In this document: piece after piece, positions 47,535 through 58,420 of the stretch
How positions within the stretch are numbered: the stretch's first letter is position 1
Layout of the letters: each line of letters opens with the position of its first letter
Source of the DNA: Dipylidium caninum
Lineage: Eukaryota; Platyhelminthes; Cestoda; Cyclophyllidea; Dipylidiidae
Reading direction: 5' to 3'
Assembly: GCA_017562135.1 (NCBI GenBank)
Contig: QEYB01001210.1
Coordinates: forward strand, 1 to 64,000
Length of the DNA stretch: 64,000 nt
Made by a program: the position numbers and the translations under genes
The notes under the pieces: model-generated
Databases searched by the model: none
What the model was told of the DNA's origin: nothing
Seen by the model: the letters and a program-made list of their open reading frames with translations, nothing else

Positions 47535-50500
47535 ATGGTGGGAAAAGCAGCCTTCCTCTTCTTCGCGTACATCTGCGTACACATAAGTAAGTGTTGCCTT
47601 CGGTCCTTTATACAACACTCGACGCATTCACTTAACACCTCTCTAAGAACCATAAATCCCATTGTCACACCTCTAAGTCACTTGATTTTGCATTGCATTG
47701 ATGGCATTCGATGGCAGTGTGGGTAAACTAAGCAGACTTACCTTCATCGCGCGCTTGAGGGGAACAACGTCAGGCCAGACTGAAACCAACTTACACGGGA
47801 GGAATTTTCACTTGGGTAGTGGGGCGAGACAACTGGCATTTAAAAGGTTCGAGCAGAAGTAGGAGGCGGCGGGGGAGGGGGAGCGGCGAAATCAGTTGTC
47901 GAACACCGTGTGATTGCGAGCAATGTCGGTGACGTGTTTGCTACGCTCTCTATGCAGACACACAGTTTGCAGTGCTTGCAAATAAAAGCAGAATCGTGAG
48001 TGGCCCAATCAACAGTACGTTCTCGATCAATTGCTCACTGCCCGGCGAATACGACGTAAGTTGACTTCTCCCCATCACGGTATCCTTGGCTTTCATCAGT
48101 GTCATGCCCTTTTCGCTTCCTCAACTAGGAAGTTTGCGTAAACATCGTGCCCGAGTTACCTGACTGCTTTATAATAGCAAACGACCAATGTTCCAACGAA
48201 TATTTCCAATGTTCCTACACTCAGAGTGAGTTCTAGTGCATTCATCTCTTACACGAACACTCACCACCGACGCCACCAACACCAAATCGCCTCTCTACTC
48301 TTCCACATACTTAAAAATTTCTTCTTGCTCCCTTAGTCTCAAGTTCTCACGCAGAAGTGCAGATGACCGGCGTTATTCGTCAAAATATGACCTGGATAGT
48401 CTTCTATCCAAAGCGATCATCTAAAATTCACATGTCCATTGCTGTATTTCCTGATGGGGTGTGGAGCCCCTCGGTTACTGGTGAGTCGTTATGCGTGCAA
48501 CTTCACCAATCCACATGTTTGACATGTCTCAGGCAATTAAGAGTCTTTCTCACTTGCCTTTCAAGGCCTCGTTATGAATCCGCATCAGTCCCTCTTCATT
48601 GACGCGAAGGATAAGGACATGGTGACAGTCATGTGTGACTACCACAAAGCCACTAAGTGGGTGAGTCCATCTCATAGTCTGCCTCATCTATCTGGATGGG
48701 TCTGGACAGACTTGCGACTTAAACCCTGCTCCGCACATCTCTTGCCCCCACAACTTACAAATGTAATAAATGCTTTCGTATATACCTAGATAGGCATGGT
48801 GGTGGGCACCGATTCATCGGACGTTTACACGGTTGGAGGTGGTATCGTTGAAAACAATGTCGCCAAATATCCGCAAATAGTCAGCGTCAGTAAGATAAAT
48901 AAAATGAATCGTCGATATTTGATGTTAGTGCAATGCTATTTGAATGACTACTCAAATTCGTATTGGCCTTTCTTTTTGGAGGAAACAGTACAGACGAGAA
49001 CTTTGTGAATTTCACAATAAAATTGAGGAGGACAAGCCCTGTCGACTACCTCGGATGCCTGTATGAAGACTTCGACGTGGAAGGAGCGGTATTCAAGATA
49101 GACTGGGACAGATCAGACTGGACTACGGGAACGGGGAATCATTCGTTCTCAGTGGAACCACACGGCCACTCTTTCTCTACCATATCAGCTGACGATTGTG
49201 AGTGGTTGAAATGCAAAGTGCTTGCATCACACCTCTCCTCCCAACATGTTCAAATCTGATTTTATTTTCTTACCTACCTCAAGCGACTCATACTACCGCG
49301 GTGTCTGAGGCAGGAAATCTGCAGTTTTTAGGTGGATGTGGTGATGGCGAGTTTGGGTTGTACTCTAACACAGCCACCGTCGCAAATTGGGACCATTTTA
49401 GACGCTAATCGCACAGCTGCAAGTGAAAGAAGTGAAGCCAGAATCGTTAGTGGCCCAATAAATAGCACCTTCTCCTATCACCTTCACCCTACCAGGCGAA
49501 TATGTGGTAGGGTGACACTTCACACAGGTTTCCGTGGATTTCAAGGTTGACATTTATTTTTGTTTTCACATATAGAGAGTATGTGTGGACATCTTGTCCG
49601 GCGAATCTCAATGCAACGAAATAAGTGACGACAATTGTTCCACCGAATATTTTGACTGCTCCTACACTCAGTGTGCGTTTTATTTCACTTCCCAACCTAC
49701 ATGCCATACACACGCTCCACTGACTTGCTAACACTTTTTACCTCCTGCTGCTTCCTCAGTCTCTGTTCGCCACGCAGAGGTACAGATACCGGCTTTATTC
49801 GTCCAAATATATCGTGGATTGTCTTCTACTCCAACAGCTATTTCCGAATTCCCATTCCCATTGCTGTATTTCCTAATGGAGTGTGGCGATCCTCGGGCTT
49901 TGGTGAGTATTCATGGGTGTAACCTCATTACTTCAGCTATTTATTTTGTCACAAACAACTAACCGCCTTCCGCATTTGCCTTCTAAGGCCTCGTTATGCA
50001 TCCGAATGAGACTCTCTTCATTGCCGCAATGAATAAGGAAACGGTGACAGTCACATGCAGATACCATATTAAGACTGAGTGGGTGAGTGTACCATGCTGT
50101 CTGCCTCGCCTATAACGGGCCTCCAGATACCTCCAAATTCATCTGTAATTCCCTAATTTTTGCCTCCACACCTTAAGTATAATAATTTTCTTTGCGTCTG
50201 CTTAGATGGAGATGGTGATAGGCACCAGTTCATCCGGGTTTTACAATGTTTGGGATGGTACTATTTTCAACGATACGTATATCTATCCCGAACTAGTCGG
50301 AATCAGTAAGCTAAACCGGGGTCATCGTTGGCCCCGATGATTAGGCATGTCTACTCTAACAGCGGCCTTTCTATTCGCAATGCAGGGAACAGTACGGACG
50401 AAAATTTCGTGAATTACACGATAGAAGTGAAGAGGAGAGAAGCTGTTGATTACCTTGGATGCTTGTATGGTTTATATGAAAGAACTGGTGCCGTCTTCAA

Positions 50501-52095
50501 AATAGATTGGGGTAAGTCAAGCCACCGGTGATTTTGGTCGCATAGATTACACAGCTCCACTTCCAACATTCCTAACGTCTTAGTAACTTGACGACTTAAA
50601 TGCTGCTCACCGCTTTTCGTCAATGGAAACCTGGTCTCGCAGGGTTCCCCCGACCTCAGTTTTTGCCACTCACCCCCTTCCCACCACTTACTGCACCCAA
50701 ATGCCAATGGTCTCAGCCATCACCAATAGTGATGAAATGATGGAAATCAACTACAACTGAATCCGCATTTAAGCCACCCATTCCAAGTGCGTAATTCCTC
50801 TTCTTGCTGTCTTAGGCGAAAATGTCCCTCAATTCTCTTACTCCTCCTCCTCTTCCCCCCCTGCCTCTGTCTTCGCTAGTGCACTTCCTGACAATCGTGA
50901 GTTGTTTGAAACTCCTACGTTCATGAATCGTACCTCCTCAACTTTCTCTTTCTATCATCCTACCTAGCTCAAACGACTTCGACTGGGCCGAGTGTGACAA
51001 CAGGTAAATGGGAATTTATTCATTGATGGTAATGATGACGACCATTTTCATCATAAAGCTTCGCTACCGAATTGTCTACTTCCCTACCCGAATAACGTTT
51101 TAACTGCCGCTTAGTGTAGTCACCACATCGTCAGGTCAGATATACCCCCCTCAACATTTGCCAATTATGTCTTCACATCACCTACAACCCCTCAATCGTA
51201 ACTCTCCCCAATTCTTGACAACAGTGGTGAAACAATGAAAAGCAGCTCAACGGCATCTCCATTGTACCTAGCCCCTCCAACTGCGTAATATCTCTTCTCG
51301 CTGTCTTAGATGACGCGACCTCTCTATTGAAACAGCCACTTAGGATTTTTGAGTCCATGGAATTTAGGGTGAATTAAATAGCGTAAGTGTTTTGTAAGAC
51401 CTCAATAAGCAAAAATGTGAAGCTTCGTAGATGTATACTCCTCAGAGTGAATGCTATGCGAGGATCAAGTTGGGTAGTGGGCTTGTGCACAGGTAATACG
51501 TCTCCGCTGCAACGTGACGTTGACAAACGTGTTCGTAATGTCGTCAGAACAATGCGTTTCTAGGCGGACAACTTCGCATTTCCACTGCGAGAGTCTCATT
51601 ATACTGGGTGCCGTCAGTTAACAGGCCTTGCCGATGTTAGAGCCGAAAGAGCTGGGCCACTAAATCATCCATCTCAAATTCGTTCACACACAATTAACAA
51701 TACGGTCTTGGACGATTTTAGACGACACAGGCACAACTTATTTGTGCAACCATCTCTCTAACTGTGTTTCATCAGATCCACTCTCCTCTGAACTCCTTCC
51801 GCCTTCCATAAACCAGACGACTTCCGGTTGTGCAATCAGTAAAACCGGTGAGTACGTGTCTATTTCCTCTGTATTAATTCAATACCTCACGTGTCTATCA
51901 CTCTGACTGACCTTAATGTCTATTGGTCATTCCTTTGTGCTGCCAATCAGTTTACCCGATTGTTTCCTTTCAGCCTCTTTTCTCCTCATTCTGGCATGCC
52001 TGTTGATGTGTAAGTGGTTCTTCCTATTTTCCCCTCCGAGGTAGTTCGTAATGCTAACACTTCCTGCCCCTTAACTTCAAACAGTCTTCATCTAA
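47535..52095 (+). CDS. Two-domain GPI-anchored surface glycoprotein (GP50-like candidate)
   Basis: Exon model, all introns GT-AG: 47535-47586, 47973-48055, 48129-48225, 48337-48480, 48566-48660, 48790-48889, 48982-49197, 49417-49511, 49576-49672, 49786-49902, 49988-50082, 50206-50305, 50386-50511, 50816-50896, 50968-51003, 51120-51134, 51776-51847, 51974-52009, 52085-52095. These join in frame to 555 codons plus TAA. Exon 1 is a signal peptide (MVGKAAFLFFAYICVHI). Exons 2-7 and 8-13 are two copies of one ectodomain: SGPINST, four Cys around EYFxCSYTQ, TxWIVFY and IAVFPxGVW, MVTVMC / TVTVTC, and NSTDENFVNxTI then VDYLGCLY and AVFKIDW. Each copy has seven Cys and several N-glycosylation sites. 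Small phase-1 exons then encode a Ser/Thr/Pro stalk. The last residues, ASFLLILACLLMFFI, are hydrophobic with no cytoplasmic tail after SGCAISKTG, as in a GPI-anchor signal. Known tapeworm GP50 antigens are GPI-anchored glycoproteins of about one such domain; the family name here is my inference. The exact use of the 15-base exon and the exon 7/8 junction are uncertain. Confidence 0.72.
47973..49313 (+). repeat. Intragenic duplication, ectodomain unit 1
   Basis: Six exons of unit 1 plus its following introns. Exon lengths are 83, 97, 144, 95, 100 and 216 bases. Introns as well as exons align to unit 2, showing duplication at DNA level. The unit ends near 49313 in a degenerate version of the 36-base stalk exon: the position equivalent to the donor after ACAACAG is GAAATC instead of GTAAAT, and the aligned acceptor TAG has become TAC. 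The stalk exon of unit 1 therefore seems lost. Confidence 0.85.
49417..51003 (+). repeat. Intragenic duplication, ectodomain unit 2
   Basis: Exon lengths are 95, 97, 117, 95, 100 and 126, then stalk exons of 81 and 36. Four of the six are identical in length to unit 1 or differ only by exon splitting. In unit 1 the last exon reads on for 90 bases where unit 2 has a donor after KIDWG and a separate 81-base exon. Unit 2 has no signal-peptide exon of its own, and unit 1 has no anchor exon, so the two most simply form one gene. Confidence 0.85.
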
Positions 52096-54429
52096 TCTTG
52101 ACACATCGTCTGGTCTAGGGGTTGTGTCAATGGAGACTACGTTCGTTAGAAGTTCGTTGTTGTTAACATCGTCAACTATCGCCCTCTTCTTTTCACAAAC
52201 TCTCACGCTCTTTTGTGAGGTGTTCTGTTGTGTGATGTCAAATGGAGTAGTTAGAGGATAAGGCCATGGCCTTTCAACTAATTACATGGGCCCCCTTATT
52301 CAAACCAAGTGAAGATTGATTATTACTTTGTTGCCCCAGTAACAGGGGGTAGTAGCCTCTCCTGTAGAACTCCAGATCTGTGGAGGTGTTTGCATTCGAG
52401 ACTAACTACTTAGAACTGGAGGAGAGGAGGTTACTATTCCGATGTCCTCGCAACTTTAATTAGTTTCATAACAGATGTTATTCAGTGATGGCAAACCTCT
52501 TCGTTAAACCTACGCAATTCTGCTGTTGTTGCTATTTGAGAGAGTAAGGGGACGATTCGGTGTTGGAGTTGTCGATGATGAAAGGTACGACCTTTAACCG
52601 AGGAATGTAGAGCAATAATTGAAATTGAAATATTGAAATATTCGGTGGAACATTCGACCTCTCTTATTAACCTGCAGTGAGGCTTTTCAGACGATATGTT
52701 TACACAAAGTCGTTAGTGAAAGCAACGAAAACTCGCTGACGCCACTCTCCAACATACGTCGTATTTGCCCGGAAGTGAAAAATTGATCAAGGATATGTTG
52801 TTGATCTTGGCCGCCTGCGACACTGCTATCATTTGTATTAACTGTCAATTGAACACCTTAAATGCAGTGGTTTTGGCAATCGTCTTCTTCCCCATTTTCC
52901 ATTTTTACCAGAAATTCCCACATCGTCCGGTCTACCTTCTTCTTCGTCTACCTCCCTCCGTTTCCTCTACATGCTCCCCCTCACGTTTCTGGCATACAGG
53001 ATGGCGATTGCCTGTGGATATTATCCCGGCAACACCAAACACCGCCGCCAGCTGTTGATTTCGCAAAACTAACCTCGAACAGCGCCTTTTTTGGTGTCTT
53101 ACCAAGCCATTATTTCTACTCAACGGAGACAATTTTCATGAAGACTTTCAATAGGCATCTGAGATGCCCTCGTCGAGACATAGGAGGATAAATGGCTTGT
53201 GATCGAGACGATGGACCAATGCCCGAGAATAATTGCCTTTGGTTATTCACCTCCCCTCAATTCAGTGGGTAGAAGTTGCACCTTGCCAGTAAGATGCGCG
53301 TGATAGTTGTAGCGAGGATAGTGAATCAGTGAGTCTGTACATGTACCTGTGAGTTTTGCAACCTACAGTCAAGGATGCTTGAATAAACCAGGGATGAGAG
53401 ACTGTGAACAAAAATATTACGTGGGCAGTTGACTGGCTTGACCTACCCCAATCTATCTTTTAGACCGCGCTTTGACTTTCATAAGAGCCATATAAGCAAC
53501 CGAGGTAATCAACAGGTGCTTTTCTCCTCACTTCTATTGTGAAATTCATAAATTTTGCATCCGCACTTTTTCTTTCAAATAGAGCATCCAAAATGAGTTA
53601 GTGCAGTTATTCATATGGAAGGGTCCAAGAATCATGTGTCAGCAATACCTTCGATTTGGCTTACTGATGGCAACTATTTCCAGATAGAGGGATGTAGAGT
53701 CGGCAGATGAATGATTCCAAAAGCGATAAACTTTGGGTGCACGAGTGTCCAACACTACCTCAATCTGGGCAAAATTCAAAAATTTTTATTGCATATTTCA
53801 GACATAGAGACAAAAGATGTAGCAATTACTGTGAAGTTGCAGGGCTGGCGAGATTTAGCTAGATAAATACGCCACACTACCTCGTACACTCACCCTCTCA
53901 GTCGTAAGGTGGCATCTGCACGTGACTGTCACCGTTCCTTTATTTTAAGGGTCGATGAAGAGAGAGTAGTTTGGATCCCTAACGAGGCGGCATGACAAAT
54001 AAATGGAGTGATGAGTTTGTACCTGAGCTCGTGGCTGAGTTCTAAGATATGTAACCCCGGGGCGTGTCTGTGCATTTCTCAATTCGCAATAATTCCGAAA
54101 ATGCCATTCGACGCCGTGATCAACGACCACGTTAAGGTAGATGGCTGGAGGATGTTCAACGTTGAGCATTCCGCTATTGGAGTCGAACATGAAACGCATT
54201 ACCCGAAAATATCCTTTTACACTCATGCGAAGATTTCAGTTTATCCCAAAATATGACAGGCAACAAAACGTCCACAATTTATCTCTCCGTAGCAGATGAA
54301 GTGGAGGTGAAGGAAGGCAGGCGTGTGCCAGATGCGAATGCTGGGATAATGGATGATTTATGAAAATGTTTAGAGAACCGTGTTAAAGTTTTGGGTTGGG
54401 CATACAAAATACGTCGTCGGAGATGGTGC
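52096..54429. other. Gene-free stretch
   Basis: No gene recognised after the end of the glycoprotein gene. A plus frame at 52765-53058 contains a hydrophobic stretch (AVVLAIVFFPIF) but no supported start or splice sites. Confidence 0.4.
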
Positions 54430-54485
54430 TTGTCTTGTCTATTGCCTTCTGACTGGAGGTCCGTCACAAATGCCTGACATGTTGA
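54430..54485 (+). repeat. Short repeat, copy 1
   Basis: GGAGATGGTGCTTGTCTTGT and GCCTTCTGACTGGAGGTCCG, then TCACAAATGCCTGACATG, match 55355-55410 (AAGATGGTGCTGGTGTCGTC, ACCGTCTTCTGACCGGCGAT, TCGCAAATGCCTGACGCG) on the same strand. Confidence 0.7.
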
Positions 54486-54929
54486 CCCTCTATACCTAAT
54501 TTCCCATTTTCGTAAAGGGCGTTGTTAATGGAGGGGCAGGTGACCCAAAACAACCGGAAATATAGAACTGAGAGCGGATTATTGGGAATTTCACGAAAAG
54601 GCACGGCAGGAGGTACTGAAGATTTATGCTGCGGAGAAAAAGAGAGGTCGATTTACGAGTGGGTAATCTCCAACTCATAACTCGTACCATGAAGGTTTCA
54701 AATTTCATAAAGCTGACGACTCTACTCTCGGCGGCCTGCGTGGGCGTTGGGCTTGAAAGGCGGGCGAGGAAGTGGCTGTGCCGTGTCCCGGACCCATCCG
54801 CCAACCAAGAAAAAGTACTCTGATTAACTTTCGTCGGTTGTATGCTCACTCATGTAACCTCTCAAGGCAGGATCGCTTATCACCCTATGCAATCTCGAGG
54901 ACCTTTTTTGCCCAGGTGGAGGATGTGGC

Positions 54930-55310
54930 AGTGGACACAGTGGAACGCGAAATATGTAATGCGCATTCTGCAAGAATGTGATCGCCTCACGTGCGTAATG
55001 GCGGAGTGGAGCAGGCGGAAGACACAATCTGGAGATGTTCCTCGTGTCTGAAGGAAGGGTGAGCAAACGTCTCCTGTCACTCAGATAATTAAGCTATGAA
55101 AAAGAATCCTACTGAATGCATAACGACCTCAAACCACACATTATACAGAAGGTAACAAGGTGATCTTGCGATGAGCAAATCTCCCACCTGCTTCGAACTC
55201 GTCGAAGAGGGACGCCGCACCAAATTTCGCCACGTGGCTCGCCTTCAATGCTCTCCTTCATCTGAGGGATCTCACGTTTTCACATCACCCAGTGCGTGTT
55301 AAAGTATTGG
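54930..55310 (+). repeat. Interspersed repeat R4, copy 2
   Basis: Inverted relative to 23870-24240 (details there). Together with the short repeat on each side, this 54.4-55.4 kb stretch is a mosaic of repeat pieces. The ATG-led frame 54689-54823 starts like a signal peptide (MKVSNFIKLTTLLSAACVGVG) but is only 44 codons long and lies beside the repeat; I do not call it a gene. Confidence 0.75.
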
Positions 55311-55354
55311 CCTGACCATGCAATGCAAGAATGTAATGCATATCATTCTACAAG

Positions 55355-55410
55355 ATGGTGCTGGTGTCGTCTACCGTCTTCTGACCGGCGATCCGTCGCA
55401 AATGCCTGAC
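55355..55410 (+). repeat. Short repeat, copy 2
   Basis: Second copy of 54430-54485, 0.9 kb downstream in the same orientation. Confidence 0.7.
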
Positions 55411-57088
55411 GCGAAGTGGATCGGCAGGTGGATCCTCACAGCCTGACGATCCATTCTCCCAACACCGCTCAGACATCAAATGTAAGAACAATGATTTGAT
55501 TAAGTTTTTGTGATGTAACCACTCAGAAGGACCCCTTATAGCCCAACCTTGTAGTTTCGGAGAATCTCTCAGAGTCGCCAGTAAGAATATATCCCAATCG
55601 AGGCAAAATTCTTGCTCATCACTTTCGAAGACCTCTCGGCCGCGTGGACGATCTGGCATTAAGCATAATGGAACGCTCAGAGCCGAAGTGCGGAAATGCA
55701 CGCTGCAATGAGTGCTTTCATTTTGGAGCATTGACATTGCAATCCAAACATTTCTTCAAGTGATGTTGAGAATTTAGCAATTTCGAGCTCCAAGGAGGCC
55801 CTTCACACTCACCATTTCCGCAAGGAGGATACACGAGACTGTTTGTGACACCTTAAGCGCGTAGGTGCACTCACCAGATGAATTAGGTACTTCTCGAGGA
55901 CAAAAAATGGCACACAGACTTCGTTCACTTGCCCTTCGGGATTCTCTCACTTCACGCCAGGGACTATTCGACTCTGACAGATTTCGGGTCGGTTAGGCAA
56001 CCAATCTGATTGATGATGCAGAGCCATGTAACTCGTTCGCTGCCCATGTCAGTGCCTCGGTAGGCAAAAATTTGGCTTTTTGCGGTGAGAAGGTACTCTT
56101 TGCGCCCTATTCCCTCGCATTTAGCTAAACCCACTCCTCTCGGTTACGAGCAATGTGCTAACTCCCTTATTCCCACTGAACACGGATGAGTTAAAGAGAG
56201 CAGTCGAAGGCAATGACACCCGCACAACCGCCGACGGTTATGCTTACTGTTCTCTCCCCATCAACTTCCTGACCACATTAGGCTCGACGACTGAATCAGT
56301 TAAAATCCCGTGCTTCAAACAAGAACGAAACTTGAACCGCTTGACACCCATTAAGCCTGAAAGCCGCCTTCACCAGTTGAGACCATATGAAGACCTCCGA
56401 CGACAAGCAACGCCGCGGTACTTGACACATCCATCTCCCTAGGGAGCCTCAACTCAAGCTTGTCATGATGATGGCGACATTTCATATAGCTTTTCCGCCT
56501 CTATTTAGCATTCCTCCGATGGCAGCTTGGGAAATCAATGGCTCTCTGTCGCTGTTTTGATTTATGTATTGTCGTTGTCGTTATAGGTGAGTAAACTCAC
56601 CTCTTAGACAGTGGTGAATGGAACGGTTGATGGTTTCAATCAGGGTGCGTGAAAGGCAAATGGAGGCGGGAGTTTGGCGAGAACACAAGAGAATTTTGCA
56701 TATCATTTCTCTGTGGGCCTGATAACGAAATAAAGCCAGTCCACAATGATTTAGGAGGAAGTTCTAGGTGAACATATCGGCGTATCATGATTTGCATCGT
56801 CAAAGAAGAGAAGTAACTCTGCTCTGCTCTAGACTACAATTCGGTAAAAATGGCGGGCTGTAGAAGAAGATGTTTGAGTATAGAAAGCAGTTGTGAGACA
56901 AGTATTGGAGGACTGCACAGTTGTGCAAAGCTGAAAGCAAAGTTTGGTAGAGAAGAAGGAGTTACCAGTGCTAGGGGCGTGGAGGGTTCGAAGCCAGTCT
57001 GAAATAGGACGAGATGAAATCATAAAACACAACATCTTAAGGAAACATTTCAGAAACGGAGATTGAAATTCAACATATGTGAAGAGGT
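55411..57088. other. Gene-free stretch
   Basis: No gene recognised. Open frames on both strands are short and start without ATG or context. Confidence 0.4.
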
Positions 57089-57667
57089 CGCCACTTGGCA
57101 AAGCTCAGTAGTCTGACCAGTTATTTGAACTGGCCGACTCGTTCATTGAAACGCCTCCACCTTCACTTCATCTCCACCTTGCCTTCGCTTTCGCTATCGC
57201 CTTCGCCTCTGCGGTCAACCCACGGTTCTGCTTCTGCATCTGCATCTGCCAATACCTTCACGCAGTCTAATCCAACCTTTGTCTGTCAATTTGGTTGCTC
57301 TCAGTCTCGTCACACATTTGGCTCTACCACGTTATGTATCCACAGATACACTAAGCCAATTCACTTTTCTCTCCCACTCACCATTAGTCCATTCTCTCTC
57401 CTCCAATACCTTTTGCAAAGCGCACATCTGTGCTGCTTCAAAGGCCGCCTCCACATCATTACTCTCTCCTCGATATCATCAGGTAAGAGTGAATAGACGG
57501 TTTCCTTCCCTCTAGTCGCCTTCATTCCTTCATTCTTCCCTTCCCCCCTTGTCTCTTCTGTTAGTTGGCCCGCAAATCCCCCTCGTCCGCATTGTTTAGA
57601 GTCCTCCTTCGCTCCTCCTTCTTCTTCTATCAATGCTTCTGGTTATCCTCAAACTCCTACTTTGAGC
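57089..57667 (+). repeat. Inverted repeat, left arm
   Basis: Matches the reverse complement of 61461-62070 end to end: CGCCACTTGGCAAAGCTCA, TCTGCTTCTGCATCTGCATC, CGCAGTCTAATCC, GTCACACATTTGGCT, CCTTTTGCAAAGCGCACATC, CCTCGATATCATCAGGTAAG, AGTGAATAGAC, TTCATTCCTTCATTCTTCCC and ATCAATGCTTCTGGTTATCC. A CAG/GTRAGAG splice-donor-like site is conserved in both arms. The 133-codon frame at 57095-57496 is not conserved as protein in the other arm. Confidence 0.9.
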
Positions 57668-57702
57668 ACTTTTGCGCGTTGCGGAAAAAGGAGGCCACTT
57701 TA

Positions 57703-57942
57703 CTAGTTCAGTCTCATATGATATAATTTGTTGGGCAGTAGGGTTTGTATGAGGAATTGCAAAATGGCTGCTAGCAGCTTATACGTGGACTTGAAACCCG
57801 AATGTTTGCCTTGGTAAGAAAAGACTTTGTAATAGTTTGGAGTGTCTTTGCTCGGAAGATGGACTTTCACAGCCTCGACGGGTGCTGCGTTATGTCGTAT
57901 CGGACCGAAGAGGCCGTCAACTAAATCCCTGAGGACAGACAA
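57703..57942 (-). pseudogene. Unidentified coding-like fragment
   Basis: An open minus-strand frame of 79 codons (SVLRDLVDGLFGP, APVEAVKVHLPSKDT, FKSTYKLLAAILQF, ending LYHMRLN and a stop) with protein-like composition. Its 5' part overlaps the direct repeat that starts near 57864. The second repeat copy, on the minus strand near 60180, keeps only HPLEAVK from it. It may be a piece of the element carried between the inverted arms. Family not recognised. Confidence 0.25.
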
Positions 57943-58420
57943 TTTGGTATAAGATGTGTTGCTAGCCTGTGTTAAGTTCTATTTTGTAGAGGATGTGACG
58001 TAGCTTATGTGGTGCAAAGAGTGTTTTCACCATGATGTGACATCCGCCTTTGGGCTGGCATCTTGTAAAATTCCTCTGCTTTTTTCACATGGCTTCATTA
58101 GATGTGGACAATTTTTTGGTACACGCGCTTCCTTCTAATCGAATTATCTGAAAATGATAAGAGTTGAGTATATGAAAGCATTACACGTGTGGTGAGCGAG
58201 CTCATGCAAGTTAGTCTTAACATTTCATTTTGAAAAATAGGATTTTTACGTGTGTGTGTTTTTGTGGGTGTGTATGTGTGTAGGTAGATAAGTAGGAGTT
58301 ACGGTGTATCCCGAGGCGTAACCGCCGAGGACGATAGTTAATGCTGCCTCGATGTAAGAATCAAGTTATTTATCCATATTGGGGCATAGTTTTTGAATAA
58401 AATTCATCCTTATTACTTTG
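57864..58420 (+). repeat. Direct repeat, left copy (possible terminal repeat)
   Basis: Matches 60165-60670: CTTTCACAGCCTCGACGGGT, AAGATGTGTTGCTAGCC, GATGTGACATCCGCCTTTGG, AGATGTGGACAATTTTT, TCGAATTATCTGAAAATGAT, GTGTGGTGAGCGAGC, CATGCAAGTTAGTCTTAACA, GGTAGATAAGTAGGAGTTAC and GACGATAGTTAATGCTGCC. It has a 47-base insertion near 57895-57945 relative to the right copy. Confidence 0.9.

Noticed and set aside
54689..54823. 44-codon frame with a signal-peptide-like start
   Set aside because: Short, next to repeat R4, no promoter or homologous frame; hydrophobic starts of this kind occur by chance.
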